Of a stretch of DNA of 64,000 nt, positions 1 to 7,631 are shown one piece after another. Positions within the stretch are counted from its first letter, which is position 1; each line of letters opens with the position of its first letter. Source of the stretch: Mesobacillus subterraneus (GTDB lineage Bacteria > Bacillota > Bacilli > Bacillales > Cytobacillaceae); the NCBI RefSeq assembly GCF_023715485.1, contig NZ_JAMBOF010000008.1, positions 62,001 to 126,000 on the forward strand, read 5' to 3'. Position numbers and translations under genes: made by a program. The notes beneath the pieces are model-generated. The model saw nothing but the letters and a program-made list of their open reading frames with translations. It ran no database searches and was not told the DNA's origin.

Positions 1-592
1 TCCCCCACATTTCGCTGAGCGGCGAGATATTCCACAGCTTTGTCTGGACGTCTTCATAGGTCCACTCAGCAATGCCTTTCTTTTTCGCATCCAGGTCAAG
101 GCAAAGTTTTGACATCAGCATATTCGGGCCAATTCCAATGGCGCAAGGGAGCTGGAACTCGCGCTCGATATCATCTTTGATTTTTTTTGCGATTGAAGCA
201 GCGTCTCCCCAAAGCTTCGAAGCCCCATCTACTTTTATGAAGCTTTCGTCGACACTATAGGTATGGATCGCTTCCTTCGGGACATAGCGATTGAATACAC
301 GGGAGATTTCAGTGGAGATTCGCAGGTACGTTGACATTTGGGGATCAACGACAATAATTCGCGGATCATCAGGAATTTCAAACTTCCGCGAGCCGGTTTT
401 TATGCCAAAGTCTTTTTTCAAACGGGGCGATGCTGCCAGGACGACGCTTCCCGGACGGTCGAGGTTCCCGACCACAGCCAGGTAGCATTCAAGAGGATCA
501 AGGTCCAGCATCACTGCGGAACAGCTGGCATAGAAGCTTTTCATATCAACACAAAGAATTTTGTTTTGCGGCATTTCGCTGTAATCGACCAT
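1..592 (-). CDS. uvrX: Y-family DNA polymerase, UvrX/YqjW type (partial, C-terminus outside window)
   Basis: Translesion (error-prone) DNA polymerase of the UmuC/DinB family. The frame begins at ATG 592-590 behind an AGAAAGGAG ribosome site and stays open to the window edge, giving about 197 N-terminal residues. Visible: the palm start LCVDMKSFYASCSAV with the first catalytic Asp, then the SVDESFIKV motif with the catalytic Asp-Glu pair, and CAIGIGPN further on. The SCSA sequence after SFYA is typical of the UvrX/YqjW branch rather than DinB. Two LexA-like boxes lie just upstream and yqzH is divergent next door, the same neighbourhood as B. subtilis yqjW-yqzH. Only the C-terminal little-finger region is missing because the window ends. 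A second Y-family polymerase, dinB, lies about 20 kb away. Confidence 0.9.
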   Translation of the reverse strand, partial: MVDYSEMPQNKILCVDMKSFYASCSAVMLDLDPLECYLAVVGNLDRPGSVVLAASPRLKKDFGIKTGSRKFEIPDDPRIIVVDPQMSTYLRISTEISRVFNRYVPKEAIHTYSVDESFIKVDGASKLWGDAASIAKKIKDDIEREFQLPCAIGIGPNMLMSKLCLDLDAKKKGIAEWTYEDVQTKLWNISPLSEMWG

Positions 593-630
593 GTTTTTTT
601 CTCCTTTCTGCAGGTTGTCTGCCATTAATA

Positions 631-683
631 GGAACATCTGTTCTATTTCATTATACCCATAATCTTAAGCGAATATGCGTTCG
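631..683 (-). promoter_or_regulatory. uvrX promoter region with two LexA (SOS) boxes
   Basis: Two matches to the Bacillus LexA/DinR box CGAAC-N4-GTTCG. Positions 632-643 read GAACATCTGTTC (both half-sites perfect). Positions 670-683 read CGAATATGCGTTCG (one mismatch). Between them, on the minus strand, is a TATAAT -10 element (650-655), and the second box covers the expected -35 position. This is a good layout for LexA repression of uvrX. No such box is seen upstream of dinB at 21.2 kb. Confidence 0.75.
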
Positions 684-820
684 GTTTCAATGGTAATTTT
701 CCGGCGGACTGACTTAATTAAGGTGTAAATGGTGAGTCATGCCAATGTTGGACATTTTTATACAGTGCTGTTTTCAGCTGGCAGTTCAGAGTATAATCGG
801 ATGGAGAGGTGCTATTTTTC

Positions 821-1012
821 ATGGATAAAAAACTCATTCGAAAGATGATCCAGAAATGCTTCGTGCAGTACCGGCATGATGATTCACTGCCGTTCAGCGA
901 GGCGGAATTTGAAGAAATATATATAAAGATTGTGGAACTGAAAAATGAGGAGCCTGAGACGGATTTGCATGACATCATTAATGATGCGGTTTATGAATTT
1001 TTGGCTACATAA
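821..1012 (+). CDS. yqzH: YqzH family small protein
   Basis: Small 63-residue acidic protein, start ATG 821 behind GGAGAGGTG at 803-811; a GTG at 809 sits inside the ribosome site and is not used here. The sequence (MDKKLIRKMIQKC, then acidic helices ending INDAVYEFLAT) resembles B. subtilis YqzH, which is also next to yqjW. Function unknown; its position beside an SOS polymerase suggests a possible link to that gene, but this is only inference. It converges on the DUF4179 gene with a shared hairpin terminator. Confidence 0.75.
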   Translation: MDKKLIRKMIQKCFVQYRHDDSLPFSEAEFEEIYIKIVELKNEEPETDLHDIINDAVYEFLAT

Positions 1013-1028
1013 AAAAATCACCAAATCG

Positions 1029-1060
1029 AAAAGGCTGCCCTGCAGGACAGCCTTTTGATT
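1029..1060. terminator. Bidirectional terminator between yqzH and the DUF4179 gene
   Basis: Ten-base arms starting AAAAGGCTG (1029-1038) pair with 1047-1056 around a short loop; A- and T-rich flanks serve both convergent genes. Confidence 0.8.
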
Positions 1061-2393
1061 ATTTTAATCTGATCTTCGCTTCGCCTTTGATGGTTGCGGG
1101 ATAATCATTCAGCTTCAGGGTAATCGGGCCAGGTGCCGCTCCTTCACCAAAATAAGGAATTAAAACTTCCAAAGGACTTTCATCGTTCCATCTAAAAGAA
1201 GCTGAACCATCTCCGATTTCTTTCCCGCTTGGGTCAACAGCCTGATCAATAGAAATATTTCCATGTCCATCCTTGGAGTCTCTTTGGAAGGTGAGCAGCA
1301 ATTGATTCTCCTCCCTGCTCACTTTCAGCAATCTCCCGTCACTTGGAGCCTTCAGGACTTCCATTTTCCCGGGATCAATCATAATTTCTACCTCGTCTTT
1401 ACCAAGCGCTCGCAGCGAATTGAAGCGCAGATATAGCTCTTTTGGCTTTTTGAAATAATTGCTTTGCAGGTAAACCTCGTGCCGATTCTCATTGAAATGG
1501 GAAGCAATGGTTCCATTTGAAATTGCTGCCCATTCCTCACCTGTTTCGTCCACAAGGCGCAGGTCTTCAAATCTGAATATCTGTTTTGTATTATCCTCGT
1601 CAAAGTGCACAATGACACCGATTTGAGTTGGATAAATCGACACCTTTTCAATTGTTATCTTCTGCCCTTCTATCGTGACAGTTTCATTCACATCGATGAA
1701 CTCCTTTTTACCCATGAAGGAATCTCTGTCAACCGAGAAAGGAAGTACCCATTTATCTTCAAGCTTGGTAATCACCTCGCCATCCCTTCCTTCTGCAAGC
1801 CAAATATTCATTTTCATGTTTTCAGGAGGAAGCCTACCGTCAAAGGTGTACGTAGCTTGATAAACGTTTTTCTGCTGAAAGTCGACGGGCCCGAGCCATA
1901 CTGATGAACTGAATCCGAGACTCTTGCCTTGGTCATCGGTCAGCTGAATATCCTTAATTGAAATGTCCTTGCGATTTCCGGAAGATTCCATTTGATAGAA
2001 CAATACCATCATCTGCTCGTCGACAATCACCGAATCCAGGGTAATCTTGATGCCATCATGTTCATCAGATACACCGATTTTTTGCGCAAAGTCATTTTCG
2101 ATGGCGGAGGTCAGTCCCTTGTCAAAGCGGACAAGTTCAACAATCTTCTCCATTCCCGGTATCGAGGTGACATAAGAAGCAAATGTTTCCGACGTCCTCA
2201 GCATCGCTGTAAAAGCAAAGATCAGGATCGCTGCCGAGGCAAGTGTCCTTATGAACAGCAGGTTTTTCTTCTGCTTCTTTTTCCCTTTGCTGATGCCGGC
2301 AGCAATGGCCGCGTCCAGCTGAAATTCAGGAACTTCAATATTCTCAAGTGCGGCCTGAGCCTTTGTCAGCTTTTTTTCCTCGGCATTAAGCAT
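1059..2393 (-). CDS. DUF4179 membrane protein, probable anti-sigma factor
   Basis: 444-residue protein. Residues 1-45 are charged and cytosolic, with a basic patch GKKKQKK. One membrane span follows at about 46-66 (LLFIRTLASAAILIFAFTAM), and the rest is predicted extracellular with DUF4179/DUF5643-like beta-rich sequence. Its ATG (2393-2391) overlaps the stop of the upstream ECF sigma gene by 8 bp, so the two are translationally coupled. The arrangement (ECF sigma, then single-span protein with a short cytosolic N-terminus) is that of sigma/anti-sigma pairs. A direct inhibitory role is inferred from that context; no zinc-binding ZAS motif (HxxxCxxC) is visible. Confidence 0.8.
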   Translation of the reverse strand: MLNAEEKKLTKAQAALENIEVPEFQLDAAIAAGISKGKKKQKKNLLFIRTLASAAILIFAFTAMLRTSETFASYVTSIPGMEKIVELVRFDKGLTSAIENDFAQKIGVSDEHDGIKITLDSVIVDEQMMVLFYQMESSGNRKDISIKDIQLTDDQGKSLGFSSSVWLGPVDFQQKNVYQATYTFDGRLPPENMKMNIWLAEGRDGEVITKLEDKWVLPFSVDRDSFMGKKEFIDVNETVTIEGQKITIEKVSIYPTQIGVIVHFDEDNTKQIFRFEDLRLVDETGEEWAAISNGTIASHFNENRHEVYLQSNYFKKPKELYLRFNSLRALGKDEVEIMIDPGKMEVLKAPSDGRLLKVSREENQLLLTFQRDSKDGHGNISIDQAVDPSGKEIGDGSASFRWNDESPLEVLIPYFGEGAAPGPITLKLNDYPATIKGEAKIRLK

Positions 2394-2907
2394 AGCCCAA
2401 TCCCCCCTTTTCTTCGAGCTGTCCGCGAAGCTCCTTCAATCCTTTGTTAAGCCATGTCTTCACAGTACCTTCCGGACATTCAAGAATCTCGGCAATTTCT
2501 TTGATTTTAAAATCGTGGACGTATTTCAATTCAATGACCTGCCTCGTTTTGGAATCAAGCTTGCTGATGACTTCCTCAACCTCCAGCCAGCTGGACTGAT
2601 GTTCAGATCCCATCAAACTGATCAGGTTATCACTGACAAGAGTTCTTTTCTTTTTCTTCAATTCATCATTGCAATAGTTTATCAGGATCCTAGTAAGCCA
2701 CGTCGTAAAATATTGCGGCTCCTTCACTTTCCGGATCGAGCGGAATGTCCTGTATGTTACCTCCTGCAGCGCTTCGACTGCATCTTCACTATTTTTGAGA
2801 TAGCTAAGAGCAATCCGGTATAGGCGTCCTTTATGGAGCTGCATCAATTCATAAAATGCCGCTTCGTCGCCTTTCTTAGCCTTCTGTACCAATTCTTGAA
2901 GCTCCAA
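2386..2907 (-). CDS. ECF-type RNA polymerase sigma factor
   Basis: 173-residue sigma-70 family protein with only regions 2 and 4. Region 2 (about 10-75) contains the segment FTTWLTRILINYCNDELKK. Region 4 (about 110-165) has the helix-turn-helix FKIKEIAEILECPEGTVKTW. Start is TTG 2907-2905 behind GGGGGAGAC. It overlaps the DUF4179 gene and has an ECF-like promoter directly upstream, suggesting autoregulation. The stimulus and regulon cannot be read from sequence. Confidence 0.9.
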   Translation of the reverse strand: MELQELVQKAKKGDEAAFYELMQLHKGRLYRIALSYLKNSEDAVEALQEVTYRTFRSIRKVKEPQYFTTWLTRILINYCNDELKKKKRTLVSDNLISLMGSEHQSSWLEVEEVISKLDSKTRQVIELKYVHDFKIKEIAEILECPEGTVKTWLNKGLKELRGQLEEKGGLGYA

Positions 2908-2934
2908 AATGTCTCCCCCTGACTTTGTATCTAT

Positions 2935-2969
2935 CTATTAGACCATATAGCTGGTAAAAAGTTTTACTG
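2935..2969 (-). promoter_or_regulatory. Probable ECF-type autoregulated promoter
   Basis: On the minus strand AAAAC followed by a T-run (plus 2956-2969) is followed, after about 16-17 bases, by GGTCTAATAG (plus 2935-2944). This resembles the AAC -35 / CGTC -10 pattern of Bacillus ECF promoters (one mismatch in the -10). It sits about 30 bp upstream of the sigma gene start. Confidence 0.55.
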
Positions 2970-2972
2970 AAT

Positions 2973-3003
2973 TAAAAAAACCGCCAAAAATTTTTTTGAC
3001 GGT
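2973..3003 (-). terminator. Terminator after the SDR gene yqjQ
   Basis: Minus-strand stem CCGTCAAAAA / TTTTTGGCGG followed by a run of seven T. Confidence 0.75.
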
Positions 3004-3011
3004 CGACAATT

Positions 3012-3803
3012 TTATTTTTGGTTAAATACCTTCTTGCCAAAGCGCTCAAATATACGCGGGAACAGCGTGTAAAAAATACTGCCGGAACTCATCCAGCGCG
3101 GCAGATTGATTTCCCTCGTCGTAGTCATCATCCGGTCGACTACCTGTTTCGCCACATATTCAGGCTTCAGCATGTACCGTTTCACATTCTTCACATAGGT
3201 CCCCTGCTTATCCGCGACCTCAAAGAAATTCGTTGCGATCGGACCCGGATTGACAGAAGTGACAAAGATATTATCATCAGCTACCTCCATGCGCAGGCTG
3301 TTCGTGTAGCCAAGCACAGCATGCTTTGATGCCGAATAAACGCTTGATTTTGGCGTGGCAATCTTGCCGGCCTGGGAAGCGATATTGATGATATGCCCGC
3401 TCCTACGCTGTTTCATTCCTGGGAGGACCATCGATGTGCATGCCATCAAGCCAATGACATTCACGTCGAACATCGATTTGATGTCGTCAATTTTCGCTTC
3501 GTGTGCATAATCAAAAATCCCGAAGCCCGCATTGTTGACCAATATATCAGCATAGCGAATGTCAGAAAGCACTTCAAAGAAAACAGCCTTGATGGCCTCT
3601 GTATCTGAAACATCCAACTGCTGGGCATGTACATTGATGGCATATGTAGATTGTAATTCCTTTTTCAAAATCTCGAGTTTATCGATACTCCGGGCAAGCA
3701 GGACAAGATTCGCTCCACGCGCCGCGCAAAGCCTGGCAATCTCAGCCCCAATTCCTCCTGAGGCACCGGTGATGATAATATTTTTCCCTGTTAACGATGG
3801 CAT
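3012..3803 (-). CDS. yqjQ: Short-chain dehydrogenase/reductase (YqjQ)
   Basis: 263-residue Rossmann-fold oxidoreductase of the classical SDR family. N-terminal cofactor motif GASGGIG (about 13-19), NNAGFG (about 90), catalytic Ser in INIASQAG and the YSASK pair (Tyr-x-x-x-Lys, about 157-161), then NPGPIATNF. The substrate is unknown. The C-terminal tail is hydrophobic and basic, which may place it near the membrane. It lies 11 bp downstream of yqjP and ends in its own terminator, so yqjP-yqjQ is a two-gene operon, as in B. subtilis. Confidence 0.85.
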   Translation of the reverse strand: MPSLTGKNIIITGASGGIGAEIARLCAARGANLVLLARSIDKLEILKKELQSTYAINVHAQQLDVSDTEAIKAVFFEVLSDIRYADILVNNAGFGIFDYAHEAKIDDIKSMFDVNVIGLMACTSMVLPGMKQRRSGHIINIASQAGKIATPKSSVYSASKHAVLGYTNSLRMEVADDNIFVTSVNPGPIATNFFEVADKQGTYVKNVKRYMLKPEYVAKQVVDRMMTTTREINLPRWMSSGSIFYTLFPRIFERFGKKVFNQK

Positions 3804-3814
3804 TACAATTCACC

Positions 3815-4780
3815 TCATTTTGCAGTATAAACGAAGGTTGGCCCTTCTTCCCTGACTGTAACGGCGTCAAGGGATTGTAAATAATCAAGCTGGCCTACTG
3901 TTTCAGATATGGTTAAATTCAATTCCCGTTCATAGACAGACGGAAATAGTAATTTACAAATTTCAAATACTGTGAGTTCTCTGCCTTCCAGCATTCCTCT
4001 CACCTGCAACGCTCGGTCATGCTGGCGGGCAAGTCTCTTTTCAATAAGTCCGTGCACTTCCGCTATCTCGGCTCCATGCCCAGTGTAAACAAGTCCAATC
4101 GGGTACTGCTGCAATTTTTTAAGCGACGCATTATATTGGACAAGCGGTTTTGGCCGCTCAGATTCGCCGGGCAATGGCGGCTCAAGCAATGGATTCGGCG
4201 AGATTCCCGCAAGGATTGTATCGCCAGCAATCATTGTCCCATCCTTCTCACGCAGAAGAACAATATGACTCTGTGCATGTCCTGGTGTCTCGAGCACCCG
4301 CCAGCCTGGAAGTGCAGGGGGAACATCATTCTCTATAATTTCTCCTGATAATGGACGATCACACGAAAATACCAATGTCTTTTTCATTATTTTCATTGAT
4401 GGCAAAAAGTATTGCTCAGGAATCCCAAATTGCACAAAAAGTTTGTCATAAAATTGCTGATGAATCTTTTCAAATTCAGGCGTCCTGTTGATCCAACGTT
4501 CATTAAGCGGGTGCCCATACACGTGTAATTCCTCCGAAAAATAATCAAGCATGCCCACATGATCAGGATGATCGTGCGTCAGGATAACCTGCTCTATGTC
4601 CTCAGGCTTGAGGTTCAGATCTCCAAGCTGGGACTTGAACGACTCCCATGACTCCCGGGTTTTTGTGCCGGCATCTACTAGCGTAAGCCTGTCGCCTTTT
4701 ACCAAATAGGCATTCACATCACCGACAGGAAAAGGCGTCGGCAATGTCAGTTTTGCGATTCCATCTTTCCATTCTGCCAT
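3815..4780 (-). CDS. yqjP: Metallo-beta-lactamase fold hydrolase (YqjP)
   Basis: 321-residue MBL-fold protein. The metal-binding motif THDHPDHVG (about 89-97) is intact, with further ligands in the TPGHAQSHIV and AGDTIL segments and the late His in YTGHGAEI. A C-terminal winged-helix-like region of about 60 residues follows, as in the LACTB2/YqjP group. Start ATG 4780-4778 behind GAGGTG. Natural substrate unknown; a thioester or similar hydrolase is a family-based guess. Confidence 0.85.
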   Translation of the reverse strand: MAEWKDGIAKLTLPTPFPVGDVNAYLVKGDRLTLVDAGTKTRESWESFKSQLGDLNLKPEDIEQVILTHDHPDHVGMLDYFSEELHVYGHPLNERWINRTPEFEKIHQQFYDKLFVQFGIPEQYFLPSMKIMKKTLVFSCDRPLSGEIIENDVPPALPGWRVLETPGHAQSHIVLLREKDGTMIAGDTILAGISPNPLLEPPLPGESERPKPLVQYNASLKKLQQYPIGLVYTGHGAEIAEVHGLIEKRLARQHDRALQVRGMLEGRELTVFEICKLLFPSVYERELNLTISETVGQLDYLQSLDAVTVREEGPTFVYTAK

Positions 4781-4966
4781 ATCATCTATACACCTCTGAA
4801 CATTATATTTATATAGGGTAAACTGCTTGTTTAATTATGTAATTATTCATTTTTGCGAGGTCAGGCATTTTTTTAATATAAAAATAAGTTTACCTTTAAA
4901 ACGGGCAATTGTCATTATTTTCACATTTTATTTTCAGAAAAAAACTAAAAATTATCCGATTACCCC

Positions 4967-4996
4967 TTGACAGCAAGGTTGTCTTTCTTGCATAAT
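4967..4996 (+). promoter_or_regulatory. Promoter of the proI T-box leader
   Basis: TTGACA at 4967-4972, 18-bp spacer, CATAAT at 4991-4996. Transcription would start near 5003, about 25 bases before the first conserved stem of the T-box. Confidence 0.65.
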
Positions 4997-5002
4997 CACT
5001 AT

Positions 5003-5268
5003 TAAAATTTCATGAACTTTAAAGCACTTGAGCAAGACGAGTAGACAGGAATGGTGCAAGAGAGTGGAGTCCACCGGCTGAAAGGCTCCGCCGCCCTCTT
5101 CATGTTGAACCCTACCTTGTGAGCTGCCAGGCAAACCTGGACGCATACCGGCGTTATCGGACTGTGAGCTGCATTTATTCGGCGATAGCCGAATAAGTGA
5201 ATGAAGGTGGTACCACGGAAGCATGGCCTTTCGTCCTTTTATGGATGAAGGGCCTTTTTGTTTTTTTA
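5003..5268 (+). ncRNA. T-box riboswitch, proline (CCU) specifier, controlling proI
   Basis: Leader RNA that binds uncharged tRNA. Visible parts are a Stem I region with the AGAGAG-type sequence near 5058 and the specifier CCT at 5111-5113, followed by ACC. The T-box core AAGGTGGTACCACGG is at 5204-5218, and an intrinsic terminator with arms GGCCTTTCGTCC (5225-5236) and 5242-5254 is followed by T-rich sequence. CCU is a proline codon and the next gene is pyrroline-5-carboxylate reductase, so uncharged tRNA-Pro would switch on the last step of proline synthesis. The antiterminator is expected to use the T-box bases against the 5' arm of the terminator. Confidence 0.93.
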
Positions 5269-5277
5269 AAAAAAGAA

Positions 5278-5472
5278 GGCTCCGTTAAATCTGAATGTTG
5301 ATTTTTAAACTCTGTTGATTGTAGTGGAAGGCGCATAGACTCCTGCGGGCTCAGCGCCAGCCAAGAAGAATTTGGTCTTTGAAAAAGCTGGCACTTGAGC
5401 TTTTTCATAATTCTTCCCCCGCGGAAAGCGAAGCGCCTGGAACGAAAATCAACAGCCGTGTTTAACAGAGCC
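5278..5472. mobile_element. MITE-like palindromic element in the proI leader
   Basis: 195-bp element with terminal inverted repeats GGCTCCGTTAAA (5278-5289) and TTTAACAGAGCC (5461-5472), 11 of 12 bases matching. A second, inner dyad pairs GTTGATT..GGAAGGCGC (5314-5334) with GCGCCTGG..AATCAAC (5433-5452). It is flanked by an identical 8-bp AAAAAGAA on both sides, consistent with a target duplication, though the A-rich site weakens this. It has no coding capacity. The GC-rich inner sequence resembles palindromic repeats that recur between genes in Bacillaceae. It separates the T-box terminator from the proI ribosome site. Confidence 0.7.
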
Positions 5473-5499
5473 AAAAAGAAAAATATGGAGGCGATCTTG

Positions 5500-6345
5500 A
5501 TGAAGAAGCTTGTTTTTGTTGGGGCAGGTTCGATGGCAGAAGCGATGATTTCCGGTATAGGGGCAAGCGGGCTTCTTCCGGGAGAGCAAATGTGGGTAAC
5601 AAATAAGCAAGATACAAACAGGCTTAAAACGCTTGAACAAAAATATGGAATCAGGGCTACGTATGATTACGGCGAACTTTTTTATGATGCTGATGCTGTT
5701 GTTCTTGCGATGAAGCCCAAGGATGCAGCAGCAGCGATAGAGGAAATCAAAGCCTACCTTACTGACGGAATACTGATAATTTCTGTCCTCGCGGGAGTTT
5801 CAACTGAAGCGATTGAAGCAGCGGCCGGCAAGTCTTTGGCGGTGGCAAGGGCGATGCCGAACACCTCGGCTGCGATTGGTAAATCGGCAACTGCTTTGGC
5901 AGTAAATGAACACGTGACAGGAATGCAAAAGATGCTGGTAAAAGAACTGTTCAACACAGTCGGTTTGACTGCCATCGTTAAAGAAACTCAGCTAGATGCG
6001 GTCACTGGACTTTCAGGAAGCGGGCCGGCATATATTTATTATCTCGTAGAAGCAATGGAAAAAAGCGCAGCAGAAATCGGGCTTGAAAAGCAGACGGCTA
6101 AACAGCTGATCATCCAGACACTTTTAGGTGCAGCTGAAATGCTGGCGAAATCGGATAAAGGACCCGCCCAGCTTCGTTTCGAGGTCACAAGCCCTGGCGG
6201 GACGACTGAAGCAGGCATCAGCATCCTCGAACAGTATAGCGTACAATCTGCATTTATTTCCTGCATCAAGGAAGCGACTGCCCAATCGAAAAGGCTCGGC
6301 CACTTGCTGGGGAATGAAATTGCGGCAGCAAACCGCCCCCTCTAA
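5500..6345 (+). CDS. proI: Pyrroline-5-carboxylate reductase
   Basis: 281-residue P5C reductase: NAD(P)H-dependent reduction of pyrroline-5-carboxylate to proline. N-terminal Rossmann motif FVGAGSMAEAM (about 5-15), AVARAMPNTSAAIG (about 110-123), and the C-terminal signature with SGSGPAYIYYLVEAM and TSPGGTTEAGI. Start ATG 5500 behind TGGAGGCGAT; the frame is open further upstream to 5395, but that part lies in the palindromic element and is not family sequence. Proline-specific T-box control upstream supports the biosynthetic role. Confidence 0.93.
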   Translation: MKKLVFVGAGSMAEAMISGIGASGLLPGEQMWVTNKQDTNRLKTLEQKYGIRATYDYGELFYDADAVVLAMKPKDAAAAIEEIKAYLTDGILIISVLAGVSTEAIEAAAGKSLAVARAMPNTSAAIGKSATALAVNEHVTGMQKMLVKELFNTVGLTAIVKETQLDAVTGLSGSGPAYIYYLVEAMEKSAAEIGLEKQTAKQLIIQTLLGAAEMLAKSDKGPAQLRFEVTSPGGTTEAGISILEQYSVQSAFISCIKEATAQSKRLGHLLGNEIAAANRPL

Positions 6346-6405
6346 AATTGCAATTTAGTCCCTCATTTCTCTACAATAGAGAAAAACAACAGGGACGTGG
6401 GCGCA

Positions 6406-7551
6406 ATGCTTTTGATTTTACTATCATTGACTCTTATGATTTGGATTGTCGCGACGATTGATGCTTCGTTTGGCTTCCGGCGGCTTGACTCCCTGGAGAA
6501 AGCAGAAGCAGCAGATACCGGACCAATGCTTAGCGTAATTGTCGCCGCCCGCAATGAGGAAGAACATATTTACCAGAGCGTCCATACCCAGCTTTCACAA
6601 ACGTATAAAAATGTCGAGTGGATCTTGGTCAATGACCGCTCAGAAGATGCAACGGGCAAATTAATGAATAATCTGAAGGATTTAGATAAAAGAGTGAACG
6701 TGATTCATATCGAGCGTTTGCCAGAAGGTTGGCTCGGCAAAAATAATGCGCTGGATAAAGGATACAAGCAGGCATCCGGAAAGCTGATCCTGTTTACCGA
6801 CGCAGATGTTATGTATGAGCCCGAGGCTTTTTCAAAAGCGGTTGGATATTTTGAAAAGCATTGTCTGGACCATATGACGGCCGCGCCAAACCTAAGCGCA
6901 AAGCCATTTTGGCTGAAGTCCTTCGTCGCATTCTTCTTATTTGGTTTTTCCTATTACAAGAGGCCCTGGCTCGCAAACAACCCCCGTTCAAAAACAGGGA
7001 TCGGAATCGGCGCATTCAACATGATGACAAGGTCTGCATATGAAAAGATCGGCACTCATGAGCAAATCAAGATGCGTCCGGATGATGATTTACAGCTGGG
7101 AATGAAGGTAAAAGCAGCCGGCCTCAGGCAGCGGATTGTGACAGCTATGACACTCATTGAGGTGGAATGGTATCCAAGTTTAAAAGAAGCTTTGGCAGGA
7201 TTGGAGAAAAACACTTTCGCCGGCCTCCATTATCGGATCAGCATGGTACTGTTTTCAGTTTTCGGTGTCTTTGTCTCACAAGTGATTCCATTCTTTACGA
7301 TTTTTTCTGAGAACAACGCTCTTGCATTGCTTAGCGCAGCCAATATCATATTTCTTGCCATTTTATATTCGATGGTTACGAAGAAAATGACGCGTTTCTC
7401 CCCGTGGTTGTTCCTGGCCTTGCCATTCACGGCCATGCTGTTTATTTTTTCCATCATCAGAGCCAGCTACTTAACCTTCAAAAGGGGCGGCATCATCTGG
7501 CGCGGGACGAAATATACACTTAGCGAGCTAAGAAAAAATGATTTAAAGTGA
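6406..7551 (+). CDS. Family 2 glycosyltransferase, membrane-anchored
   Basis: 381-residue GT2 enzyme. An N-terminal membrane span (about 1-20) precedes the catalytic domain. That domain shows SVIVAARNEEEHI (nucleotide binding), LVNDRSEDAT, the metal-binding FTDADV (DxD, about 130) and RPDDDLQLG (catalytic-base region). Three C-terminal spans lie between about 270 and 350. The layout is that of HpnB/CrtQ-like glycosyltransferases acting on lipid-linked acceptors; donor and acceptor cannot be deduced. ATG 6406 fits the AGGGACGTGGG site better than GTG 6397. It starts 60 bp after proI, with no clear terminator between. Confidence 0.85.
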   Translation: MLLILLSLTLMIWIVATIDASFGFRRLDSLEKAEAADTGPMLSVIVAARNEEEHIYQSVHTQLSQTYKNVEWILVNDRSEDATGKLMNNLKDLDKRVNVIHIERLPEGWLGKNNALDKGYKQASGKLILFTDADVMYEPEAFSKAVGYFEKHCLDHMTAAPNLSAKPFWLKSFVAFFLFGFSYYKRPWLANNPRSKTGIGIGAFNMMTRSAYEKIGTHEQIKMRPDDDLQLGMKVKAAGLRQRIVTAMTLIEVEWYPSLKEALAGLEKNTFAGLHYRISMVLFSVFGVFVSQVIPFFTIFSENNALALLSAANIIFLAILYSMVTKKMTRFSPWLFLALPFTAMLFIFSIIRASYLTFKRGGIIWRGTKYTLSELRKNDLK

Positions 7552-7631
7552 GTACAATTTTTCCTTTCCTCAAGGAGCCCTGTTATACTGAAAATATATT
7601 TTGTATTGCGAAATAAAAGGAGGCTTCTTGT

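Noticed and set aside
4952-5474. Minus-strand frames across the T-box region
   Set aside because: They cover a structured leader RNA and the palindromic element; no gene features.
5395-5499. N-terminal extension of the proI frame by 35 codons
   Set aside because: It lies in the palindromic element, has no ribosome site and no family similarity; ATG 5500 has a good site and gives the usual length.
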